From assembly GCA_024743275.1 (NCBI GenBank), contig JANSWW010000012.1, positions 1 to 64,000 on the forward strand: a stretch of 64,000 nucleotides of DNA, written 5' to 3'. Position numbers and translations under genes: made by a program. Below, in pieces: positions 54,309-64,000 of this stretch. Below the pieces are notes generated by a model. That model was given only the letters and a program-made list of their open reading frames with translations, was not told the origin of the DNA and did not search any database. The stretch comes from Alphaproteobacteria bacterium. GTDB lineage: Bacteria; Pseudomonadota; Alphaproteobacteria; JANSWW01. How positions within the stretch are numbered: position 1 is the stretch's first letter; the number at the start of each line of letters is the position of its first letter.

Positions 54309-55348
54309 TGGCCATGGAACCGGAAAGACTGGTCGACGGCGCGGTCCACGGAGACGAGGCGGATCACAGCCTGCGCCCCCGGACCCTGAGGGACTTCATC
54401 GGTCAGCGGGCGCTTAAATCCAATCTCGAGATCTTCCTCCAGGCGGCCCGCAAACGGGAGGAAGCGCTCGACCATGTGCTGCTCGCCGGCCCGCCCGGAC
54501 TCGGGAAGACGACGCTGGCGCAGATCCTATCGCACGAACTCAATGTCGGTTTCCGGGCGACCTCCGGGCCGGTGATCGCCAAGGCCGGCGACCTGGCCGC
54601 GATCCTGACCAATCTCGAGGCACGGGACGTTCTGTTCATCGACGAGATCCACCGGCTCTCCCCGGCGGTCGAAGAAATCCTCTATCCGGCCATGGAGGAC
54701 TTTCAGCTCGACCTGATCATCGGCGAGGGGCCGTCGGCGCGCTCGATCCGGATCGACCTGCCGCACTTCACGCTGGTGGGAGCCACGACCCGAACCGGTC
54801 TGGTCACGACACCCCTGCGCGACCGTTTCGGCATCCCGCTTCGCATGCAGTTCTACGAGCCGGAGGAACTGCAATCCATCGTCACCAGGGGCGCCGGCCT
54901 GCTGGGCGCGGAGATGACACCGGAGGGGGCGGCGGAGATCGCCAAACGGGCGCGCGGAACACCGCGTATCGCCAATCGGCTGATGCGCCGGGTGCGCGAT
55001 TTCGCGGCCGTTCTCGAGGCTCCGGCCATAGACCAGAAGATCGCCGACGACGCCCTGACCCGCCTGGACGTGGACGGGCGCGGCCTCGACATGATGGACC
55101 GACGCTATCTGACACTGATCGCAGAGACCTATGCCGGCGGCCCGGTCGGGGTGGAAACGCTCGCCGCCGCCCTTTCGGAGCAGCGCGACGCCATCGAGGA
55201 CGTGATCGAGCCCTATCTTTTGCAGCAGGGGCTCATCCAACGCACCCCGCGCGGTCGGATGCTGACCGCCCAGGGCTACCACGCCATCGGTCTGCCCGCG
55301 CCGAAACCGCGCGGGACGGAGGATCTGTTCGGGGGTGCCGATGGCTGA
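54308..55348 (+). CDS. ruvB: Holliday junction DNA helicase RuvB
   Basis: The 346-residue AAA+ ATPase has [14 protein letters not shown], Walker [12 protein letters not shown], Walker [10 protein letters not shown], sensor region [18 protein letters not shown] and the winged-helix C-terminus [15 protein letters not shown]. It drives branch migration with RuvA. Confidence 0.98.
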   Translation: MAMEPERLVDGAVHGDEADHSLRPRTLRDFIGQRALKSNLEIFLQAARKREEALDHVLLAGPPGLGKTTLAQILSHELNVGFRATSGPVIAKAGDLAAILTNLEARDVLFIDEIHRLSPAVEEILYPAMEDFQLDLIIGEGPSARSIRIDLPHFTLVGATTRTGLVTTPLRDRFGIPLRMQFYEPEELQSIVTRGAGLLGAEMTPEGAAEIAKRARGTPRIANRLMRRVRDFAAVLEAPAIDQKIADDALTRLDVDGRGLDMMDRRYLTLIAETYAGGPVGVETLAAALSEQRDAIEDVIEPYLLQQGLIQRTPRGRMLTAQGYHAIGLPAPKPRGTEDLFGGADG

Positions 55349-55763
55349 GCCGCATCGCCTGGCGGTCCGGGTCTATTACGAGGACACCGACGCGGGCGGG
55401 ATCGTCTACCACGCGCGCTATCTGCACTATTGCGAGCGGGCAAGGACCGAAATGCTGCGGGACGCCGGCTTCGACCACATGAGCCTGATGCGCGATCACG
55501 GCCTCGCCTTCACCGTGGTGGATATGGACATGGCGTTCCGCCGCCCGGCCCGGCTCGACGATCTTCTCTCGGTCGAAACCGTGGTCGAGGCCGTCAGACC
55601 CGCCTCGATCCGGCTGAGCCAGCGGGTCCTCAAGGACTCCGATCTCCTCTATCGAACCGGCGTGCGGCTGGCCCTGGTGGCGATCTCCGGCGACACGCCG
55701 AGCCCGAAACGACTGCCGAAAGCGATTTTCGAAGGGTTTTCCCAACTTCTGCCATGTTCTTAG
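55341..55763 (+). CDS. ybgC: Acyl-CoA thioesterase YbgC (Tol-Pal associated)
   Basis: The 140-residue hot-dog thioesterase has the 4-HBT motif [27 protein letters not shown], with the catalytic Asp. It overlaps the ruvB end by eight bases and precedes tolQ. An upstream GTG (55335) is the alternative start. Confidence 0.95.
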   Translation: MAEPHRLAVRVYYEDTDAGGIVYHARYLHYCERARTEMLRDAGFDHMSLMRDHGLAFTVVDMDMAFRRPARLDDLLSVETVVEAVRPASIRLSQRVLKDSDLLYRTGVRLALVAISGDTPSPKRLPKAIFEGFSQLLPCS

Positions 55764-55840
55764 GGCCAATGTCTGCGGTCTTCGCCAAATCTCCGAGACC
55801 CGCACTGGCCGAACCCCGATAAGAAGGGCCCACACCTGCC

Positions 55841-56566
<726 letters not shown>

Positions 56567-56567
56567 G

Positions 56568-57002
56568 ATGGCCGGCGGTATCGTCGATCGTAGCCGGGGG
56601 TCCGGACGCTATAAGCCCCTTTCGGAGATCAACGTCACGCCTTTCGTCGACGTGATGCTGGTGCTGCTGATCGTCTTCATGGTCACGGCCCCGCTGCTGA
56701 CGGTCGGCGTGCCGGTCGATCTGCCGAAGACCGAGGCGAGCCAGATCAACAATCCGGACGAGCCCCTGGTCGTCACCATCGACGCGGAACGCAAGATCTA
56801 CATCCAGGAAACCGAGGTCCCGCGCGAGCGACTGGTCCCGCGCCTGCGGGCCATCACCGCCGCCAACCAGGACCAAAGGATCTTCGTGCGCGGCGATCGG
56901 ACCATCGCCTATGGCGAGGTCATGGGCCTGATGGGCCTGATCAATTCGGCCGGTTTCGACCGGGTGGCCCTGATCGCCGAACTGCCGGACCAGAACAACT
57001 AA
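56568..57002 (+). CDS. tolR: Tol-Pal system protein TolR
   Basis: The 144-residue protein has one transmembrane helix with the proton-carrying Asp in VTPFVDVMLVLLIVFMVTAPLLT and a periplasmic domain ending MGLINSAGFDRVALIAE. It starts one base after the tolQ stop. Confidence 0.97.
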   Translation: MAGGIVDRSRGSGRYKPLSEINVTPFVDVMLVLLIVFMVTAPLLTVGVPVDLPKTEASQINNPDEPLVVTIDAERKIYIQETEVPRERLVPRLRAITAANQDQRIFVRGDRTIAYGEVMGLMGLINSAGFDRVALIAELPDQNN

Positions 57003-57014
57003 AGCGCCCGCCCC

Positions 57015-57974
57015 ATGCAACACGGCCTCCTCTTCTCGTCTCTGCTCCACATCGGCGTCGTCGCCGTTGCGGTGATCGGGATGCCGTCCTTTTTCGACCC
57101 GCCCCCGGTGGCGAGCCCGGTCATGACCTTCGAGGTCGTGAGCCAGGAGGAAATCGCGCAGGAAGAGGCGCCGGAGGCCGTCTCCCAAACCACCAAGCCG
57201 CAGGAGCCGGACGAACCGATCGCCGAGACGAAACGCAATGTCCCGCCGCCCCCGCCGCCGCCCGCCCCGGAACAGGTGGCCGCCCTGCCGGAGCCGACCC
57301 CGGAGGCGGTTCAGGAGCCGGAGGCGATTCCGCTGCCCAAGGCCCCCGAGCCGGAACCCGAGCCGGAACCGGAACCGGTCGTGGCTCCGAAACCGAAGCC
57401 GAAAGCCGAGCCGGAGCCGCAAAGGGCGGTCGCCCCGCCGCCGCCCCGTCCGGCGCCGCCGCGCCCCGCCCCGAAGAAGGCCGAGCCTAAGAAAGATCCG
57501 CCGAAAACCAACCAACTGGCGAGCCTGCTCGACAGCCTCAACAAGGACCGCGAACAGGTCCAAAGGGGTGACGAGAACCGCAAGGGCGCCGCGGCCCAGC
57601 CCCCGGCGCCGAGACTGGACTCCCAGCCGAAGGCCGAGAAAAAGACGCTAGACCGGCCCGTGAAGCTCAGTTCCGGCGAGATGGACGCGCTCAGGGCGCA
57701 ATTGCGGCAATGCTGGAACTTCCCGGCCGGGGCGAAAAACCCCGAAGACCTGATCGTCGAGGCCAGGGTGGTGATGCGCAGCGACCGCACGCCGGCCACG
57801 GTCGAGATTCTCGATAGCGGCCGGTTGTCCGACAGCTTCTACCGGGCGGCGGCCGACGCCGCGCGCCGGGCGCTGCTCAATCCGGCCTGCCATCCATTCA
57901 AATTACCACCGGACAAGGCCAGTCTGTGGCAAACCATGATCCTCACCTTCGACCCCCGGGAGATGCTGCAATGA
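57015..57974 (+). CDS. tolA: Cell envelope integrity protein TolA
   Basis: The 319-residue protein has an N-terminal transmembrane helix, then a long Pro/Glu/Lys-rich linker (about 55-190) and a C-terminal domain with [29 protein letters not shown]. Compared with E. coli TolA the helical KA-rich stalk is replaced by a Pro-rich one. It links the TolQR motor to TolB/Pal. Its TGA overlaps the tolB ATG. Confidence 0.95.
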   Translation: MQHGLLFSSLLHIGVVAVAVIGMPSFFDPPPVASPVMTFEVVSQEEIAQEEAPEAVSQTTKPQEPDEPIAETKRNVPPPPPPPAPEQVAALPEPTPEAVQEPEAIPLPKAPEPEPEPEPEPVVAPKPKPKAEPEPQRAVAPPPPRPAPPRPAPKKAEPKKDPPKTNQLASLLDSLNKDREQVQRGDENRKGAAAQPPAPRLDSQPKAEKKTLDRPVKLSSGEMDALRAQLRQCWNFPAGAKNPEDLIVEARVVMRSDRTPATVEILDSGRLSDSFYRAAADAARRALLNPACHPFKLPPDKASLWQTMILTFDPREMLQ

Positions 57975-59305
57975 CCCTCAAAGGCGCCCCGTCGCCATTC
58001 GCCCTGCTGCTCTTGCTGGTGACCGCCTTCGTGCTGGTCCCCGATGCCCGGGCGCAACTGCGCGTCGACATCACCCAGGGCGTGAGCGAACCGATTCCGG
58101 TGGCCGTCGCCAATTTCCACGGCGACGACCTCGGATCCCAGGACATGGGCGCGCAGATCACCGCGGTGATCCGGTCCAATCTGGAACGCTCGGGGCTGTT
58201 CCGATCGGTCGACCCCGCCGCCTTCATTCAGGATATAGCCGCCCTCAACATCCGGCCGCGCTTCGCCGATTGGCGGGTTATCGGCGCCCAGGCGCTGATC
58301 TCCGGCAAGGTGACCGTGACCGGCTCGACGCTGGAGGCCGAATTCCGACTGTGGGATATCTTCGCGGAATCCCAGATGACCGGCCTCAAATACTCGACGG
58401 TCCCGTCGAATTGGCGGCGGATCGCCCACATCATCTCCGACGCGATCTACAAGCAGATCACCGGCGAAAACGGGTATTTCGACACCCGTATCGTCTATGT
58501 CTCGGAAACCGGGCCGCAGAACCGGAAACAGAAGCGGCTGGCGATAATGGATCAGGACGGCGCCAACCATCAGTATCTGACCGACGGGTCGACGCTGGTG
58601 CTGACGCCGCGATTCTCGCCGACGACCCAGGAAATCACCTATCTCGCCTATTACAACAACAAGCCGCGGGTCTATCTGCTCAACATCGACACCGGCCAGC
58701 AGGAGGTGGTGGGCGACTTCCCGGGCATGACCTTCGCCCCGCGGTTCTCGCCGGATGGCCGGTCGGTCATCATGAGCCTGGCCCAGGCCGGCAACTCAGA
58801 CATCTACACCATGGACCTGCCGACCCGTCGGGTCCGCCGGCTGACGAATCACCCTGCGATCGACACCTCCGCCAGCTTCTCGCCGGACGGCCAATTCATC
58901 ACTTTCAACTCGGACCGGGGCGGGAGCCAGCAGATCTACGTGATGCGCGCGGACGGCAGCGACGTCCGCCGGATCAGCTTCGGCGACGGGCGGTATGCCA
59001 CGCCGGTCTGGTCCCCGCGCGGCGATCTGATCGCCTTCACCAAGTTCGGCGGCGGGGTCTTCCATATCGGCGTGATGCGTCCCGACGGGTCCGGAGAGCG
59101 GCTCTTGACCCAGAGCTTCCTCGACGAAGCGCCGACCTGGGCGCCGAACGGCCGGGTCCTGATGTTTTATCGCCAGACCCCGAGCGACTCGCAGGGGCGA
59201 GGCAAGGCATCGATCTGGTCGGTCGACCTGACCGGGCGGAATCTGCGCGAAATCGGTACCCCGCAAGATGGGTCCGATCCTGCATGGAGTCCCTTGATTC
59301 CATAA
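57971..59305 (+). CDS. tolB: Tol-Pal system periplasmic protein TolB
   Basis: The 444-residue protein has a signal peptide (LALLLLL-type core, cleaved after ARA), an N-terminal TolB domain ([13 protein letters not shown]) and a beta-propeller built from repeated FSPDG units ([29 protein letters not shown]). It binds Pal and TolA. Confidence 0.97.
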   Translation: MTLKGAPSPFALLLLLVTAFVLVPDARAQLRVDITQGVSEPIPVAVANFHGDDLGSQDMGAQITAVIRSNLERSGLFRSVDPAAFIQDIAALNIRPRFADWRVIGAQALISGKVTVTGSTLEAEFRLWDIFAESQMTGLKYSTVPSNWRRIAHIISDAIYKQITGENGYFDTRIVYVSETGPQNRKQKRLAIMDQDGANHQYLTDGSTLVLTPRFSPTTQEITYLAYYNNKPRVYLLNIDTGQQEVVGDFPGMTFAPRFSPDGRSVIMSLAQAGNSDIYTMDLPTRRVRRLTNHPAIDTSASFSPDGQFITFNSDRGGSQQIYVMRADGSDVRRISFGDGRYATPVWSPRGDLIAFTKFGGGVFHIGVMRPDGSGERLLTQSFLDEAPTWAPNGRVLMFYRQTPSDSQGRGKASIWSVDLTGRNLREIGTPQDGSDPAWSPLIP

Positions 59306-59452
59306 CAAACTACGGGTAGATGTTAATCAACTTTGCGAGCAATGGCGGGGGCGTTCTCGCGACCGCGGTGACGAATTGTGGTGTGAATCGCTATTCGCTC
59401 TCCCATATGTTCGCCAATAAGACCGCCTGTAACATCTCTTGGAGGGCGTTTA

Positions 59453-59971
59453 ATGCGCTTTAAACTGACCACTCTTATCGCCGCCGCCTTCCTGGTTACG
59501 GCTTGTGAAGCCCCGACAGATGAGACCGCCACCGCCGGCAGCGGCGGCGCGAGCAGCGCGTCCACCAGCTCGACGGTGACCAGCACGACTCAGCCGGCCC
59601 AGCCGAGCATCGTGCCCGGCACCCAGGAAGACCTGGTGGTGAACATCGGCGACCGCGTCTTCTTCGCCTTCGACAAGTCCAACCTGACCGCCGAGTCCCG
59701 CGCGACCCTGGAAAAGCAGGCCGCCTGGCTGACCCAGCACCCGCAGGTCACGGTGATCATCGAAGGTCATGCGGACGAGCGCGGCACCCGTGAGTACAAC
59801 ATCGCCCTCGGCGATCGCCGGGCCACGTCGGCCCGCGACTATCTGATCTCGCTCGGTGTCGACGCCGGTCGGATCACCACGATCTCCTACGGCAAGGAGC
59901 GTCCGGCGGTCGCCGGCTCCAACGAGGAAGCCTGGGGCCAGAACCGTCGCGCGGTGTCCGTCGTCAACTAA
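59453..59971 (+). CDS. pal: Peptidoglycan-associated lipoprotein Pal
   Basis: The 172-residue lipoprotein has a lipobox LVTAC (Cys18), a Ser/Thr-rich linker and an OmpA domain with VFFAFDKSNLT and the peptidoglycan-contacting IIEGHADERGTREYNIALGDRRA. GGAG 10 bases before the ATG. A terminator follows 24 bases after the stop. Confidence 0.98.
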   Translation: MRFKLTTLIAAAFLVTACEAPTDETATAGSGGASSASTSSTVTSTTQPAQPSIVPGTQEDLVVNIGDRVFFAFDKSNLTAESRATLEKQAAWLTQHPQVTVIIEGHADERGTREYNIALGDRRATSARDYLISLGVDAGRITTISYGKERPAVAGSNEEAWGQNRRAVSVVN

Positions 59972-59994
59972 CGGCACCCGCAAGACCCTTTTCC

Positions 59995-60032
59995 AAAGGC
60001 CGGAAGCGTTCCAGACGTTTCCGGCCTTTTTT
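59995..60032 (+). terminator. Intrinsic terminator after pal
   Basis: AAAGGCCGGAA (59995-60005) pairs with TTCCGGCCTTT (60019-60029) and ends in a T-run to 60032. It separates tolQRAB-pal from cpoB. Confidence 0.9.
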
Positions 60033-60243
60033 CATGCCGGCGCCGTTTAAGTCGGGTGCTTTTTGAGGCCGGCACCGGGACAAAGGATGCGCGTCGGGGT
60101 CGGTTCCGGACGCCCCGCCTTGGTCCCGCCACAGCTTTTTGGCTAAAATGGCCCGAAAAGTAGCCCCACTCCAAGAGCACGGGTTCCACGAACAGGGGTT
60201 CCAACAACCCAAAGATCCTGAAGCCCATGAGAGAGCCTTGCCG

Positions 60244-61197
60244 ATGATCCGCTTCCCGCTCCGTCCCGCCTTCGTCCTGCGATCGCTCTGCGCCGCGCTT
60301 GTCCTTCTGATCTCGGCGCCGGTCGAGGCGCAAACCCTGCAAGACCAGGTGAGGCAGTTGAAACGGGATGTGGAGGACCTGCAACGGCAGGTTTTCCGAG
60401 GGGAGGCGCCAGCCACTCCGCCGCAAGCCCAAACGACGACAGGGGGCGCGCCGGCCACCAGCGGCGTGGGCCCCGCCACCCAGATCCGGGTCGACGCCAT
60501 CGAGCAGGAATTGCGCGGCCTGACAGGCAAGATCGAGGAACTGCAGTTCGGCCTGACCCAGGCGAGAGGCCGGCTCGATGCGCTGTCCGGCGATATCGAT
60601 CTGCGGTTTCAGGATATCAACGACCGGCTGACGGCCCTGGAACAGGGCGCACCGGGCGCCCCGACGGGTCCGGCACAACCGATCGAACCGGAGCGGCCGA
60701 GCGCGACCGCCGAAGCCGCCGGCGAAGGTCGGTTCGGAACCGGCGACGACACGACCCAGACGTTGGGCGCCCTGATCGTGCCCGGGGCTGCGGACCCCGC
60801 CGCGCCGTTTCCGGAAACCGCCGAGGAGAGCTACCGCCGGGCCTATGGCCTGGTGATCGCCGGTCAATACGACCGGGCGGAACAGGAGCTCAAACGCTAT
60901 ATCGAGGTGTTCGGCGACAGCCCGAAGGCGCCCAACGCCCAATACTGGCTGGCGGAAACCCACTATGCGCGGAAGCAATACGATGAGGCGGCGCGGGAAT
61001 TCGCGGCTGGCCTTCAGGCCTATCCCGAGGGTCCGAAGGCGGCGGACAATCTCCTCAAGCTCGGCCTCTCGCTCGCGGCCCTCGGCGAGAAAGAGAAAGC
61101 GTGCATCGCGCTCGGCGAACTCAATGTACGGCATCCTGACGCGCCGGCGAGCATTCTCGACAGGGGCAGCGAGGAGCAGCGGAAGCTGGGGTGCTGA
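60244..61197 (+). CDS. cpoB: Cell division coordinator CpoB (YbgF)
   Basis: The 317-residue periplasmic protein has a signal peptide (VLRSLCAALVLLISAPVEA), a trimeric coiled coil (LQDQVRQLKRDVEDLQRQV), a Pro/Ala linker, and C-terminal TPR repeats (ESYRRAYGLVIAGQYDRAEQELKRYIEVF, NAQYWLAETHYARKQYDEAAREFA). CpoB couples Tol action to peptidoglycan synthesis. The ATG at 60244 has GAGAG upstream. A GTG-started tilS overlaps its end. Confidence 0.95.
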   Translation: MIRFPLRPAFVLRSLCAALVLLISAPVEAQTLQDQVRQLKRDVEDLQRQVFRGEAPATPPQAQTTTGGAPATSGVGPATQIRVDAIEQELRGLTGKIEELQFGLTQARGRLDALSGDIDLRFQDINDRLTALEQGAPGAPTGPAQPIEPERPSATAEAAGEGRFGTGDDTTQTLGALIVPGAADPAAPFPETAEESYRRAYGLVIAGQYDRAEQELKRYIEVFGDSPKAPNAQYWLAETHYARKQYDEAAREFAAGLQAYPEGPKAADNLLKLGLSLAALGEKEKACIALGELNVRHPDAPASILDRGSEEQRKLGC

Positions 61198-62246
61198 CCG
61201 GCGCCGATTTCGACGCCCTGTTGGCGCCGCTCGGTCCCTTCGAGCGGCGCCCCGCCCTGGCGGTCGCGGTGTCCGGTGGACCTGACAGCGTCGCCCTCCT
61301 CGATCTCTCCATATCCTGGGCGCGGCCCCGTGGTGGTGGCGTGTTGGCCCTGACCGTCGATCACGGGCTGCGGCCCGGTTCGGACGTGGAAGCCGCTCAG
61401 GTGGCCACCTTGGCCCGGCGTCTCGGTGCAGACCACCGCGTCCTGACCTGGCGCGGTGGGAAACCCGCGACGGGGATACAGGAAGCCGCCCGCATCGCCC
61501 GCTACGATCTTCTTGGCGATGCCTGCCGCAAGGCCGGCATCCTCCATCTGCTCACCGCCCATCACCGCGACGATCAGATCGAGACCTTCCTTCTCCGCCG
61601 GGACCGCGGCTCCGGGCCGGACGGGCTGGCCGGCATGGCGGCTTCCGCGCCGACGCCCTGGGGGCGGCTGCTCCGCCCGCTCCTGCCGGTCCCCAAGAGG
61701 GATCTGATCGCCTATGCGGACGCTTGCGGTCTTTCCTATGTTACAGATCCCAGCAACCGGGACCGCCGGTTCACGCGCGTCAGGCTGCGCCTCGACCGGG
61801 ACGCGGCTGAGGATCCGCAAACACGCGACCGCATCCGCGCCCATGGCGACCGGCGGGCCGAGGCCGACGACGATCGGGCGGCGGAGCTGGCGCGGCTCGC
61901 CCGGATTTTGCCCGATGGCGGCGTGGCCCTGGGTCTCGCCGGAACAATGGCGCTCGCCCCGTCCGCGCGGGAGCGCTTGTTGCGGTTTTGCCTGTCTCGG
62001 GTCGGCGGCGCGCCCTACCCGCCACGGGCCGATCGGCTTGCCCGGCTGGTGGCGGCGCTCGGCACCGCCCCGCCCTTTTCCGGCAGGACGCTGGCCGGAT
62101 GTCTTGTCGCGCTCCGCTTGACGGCCGGGTCGGCCGAGATCACTTTGCGACGCGAAACTCCGCGCCAGCCCGGCAAGAGGCGAGACAAAGCGACCGCCCC
62201 GGCGGCGAAGTTTCGGGTTGCGCCCCTCTGGACGCGACTTACCTAA
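61191..62246 (+). CDS. tilS: tRNA(Ile)-lysidine synthetase TilS
   Basis: The 351-residue N-type ATP pyrophosphatase has the PP-loop AVSGGPDS (26-33), TVDHGLRPGSDVEA, LTAHHRDDQIETFLLR and RPLLPVPKRDL. It modifies C34 of tRNA-Ile(CAU) to lysidine. The GTG at 61191 overlaps the cpoB stop and has GGAAG upstream. Confidence 0.95.
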   Translation: MLTGADFDALLAPLGPFERRPALAVAVSGGPDSVALLDLSISWARPRGGGVLALTVDHGLRPGSDVEAAQVATLARRLGADHRVLTWRGGKPATGIQEAARIARYDLLGDACRKAGILHLLTAHHRDDQIETFLLRRDRGSGPDGLAGMAASAPTPWGRLLRPLLPVPKRDLIAYADACGLSYVTDPSNRDRRFTRVRLRLDRDAAEDPQTRDRIRAHGDRRAEADDDRAAELARLARILPDGGVALGLAGTMALAPSARERLLRFCLSRVGGAPYPPRADRLARLVAALGTAPPFSGRTLAGCLVALRLTAGSAEITLRRETPRQPGKRRDKATAPAAKFRVAPLWTRLT

Positions 62247-62312
62247 TATGCGTAGCGTGGCCGATGAAGCCCGCCCTCGCACGAGGATCACCCCGCATTT
62301 TGGAGCGGTATT

Positions 62313-64000
<1,688 letters not shown>

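Overview
The window is a gene-dense, GC-rich stretch of an alphaproteobacterial chromosome, most likely a Rhodospirillales-type organism. This placement rests on several blocks taken together: 6S RNA between zapA and the 5-formyl-THF cyclo-ligase gene, the run yebC-ruvCAB-ybgC-tolQRAB-pal-cpoB-tilS-ftsH, a phasin gene, 2-gene purQ-purL, tRNA-Tyr/tRNA-Gly/tuf linkage and a chromosomal TRAP transporter. There is no rRNA, CRISPR array, insertion sequence or prophage. The species cannot be named from the sequence alone.

Layout. 1-2.2 kb: the 5' end of tuf, tRNA-Gly and tRNA-Tyr (minus strand, one apparent stable-RNA promoter), then rlmB and tRNA-Thr on the plus strand. 2.3-9 kb is accessory: a DUF427 protein, an SDR oxidoreductase, an unrecognised coiled-coil protein, an amidoligase plus class-I glutamine amidotransferase pair, a 39-residue membrane peptide, and an alpha/beta hydrolase fused to a membrane domain. 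9-18 kb: a double-PAS histidine kinase, type II NADH dehydrogenase, a DctPQM TRAP transporter with an intrinsic terminator between dctP and dctQ, a small membrane protein, msrP (no msrQ beside it) and an aspartate aminotransferase. 18-27.5 kb: MFS exporter, ParDE-like toxin-antitoxin, uvrB, a DUF559 gene framed by short repeats, EamA, KefB-type and CaxA-type transporters and a pteridine-reductase-like SDR.

27.46-27.99 kb is a long AT-rich intergenic region with two DnaA-box matches and is a candidate replication origin. It is followed by uvrC-pgsA-mobB-moeA-moaD-moaE-proC (DNA repair, phospholipid and molybdenum cofactor synthesis), a TetR regulator, a phasin, csaA, another cation/proton antiporter and a host-attachment-like protein. 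37.7-41.2 kb: a MarR regulator with a flavodoxin-fold reductase, divergent from ilvE and a SET-domain gene. Next comes a small divergent pair (HTH regulator and an unrecognised 80-residue protein) separated by a symmetrical, operator-rich promoter region.

41.3-51 kb is housekeeping: purQ-purL, bolA, grxD, gap, tkt, a coiled-coil partner with zapA, 6S RNA, fthC, ymdB and a GNAT acetyltransferase. 51-52 kb holds an orphan response regulator plus Hpt pair. 52.4-64 kb is the yebC-ruvCAB-ybgC-tol-pal-cpoB-tilS-ftsH block (Holliday-junction processing, envelope constriction machinery, tRNA-Ile lysidine synthesis, membrane proteolysis); ftsH runs off the right edge. The clearest less-described material is the amidoligase/amidotransferase locus, the HTH/80-residue divergent pair, the candidate origin and the response regulator/Hpt pair. 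All functions are inferred from sequence reading; no database search was possible.
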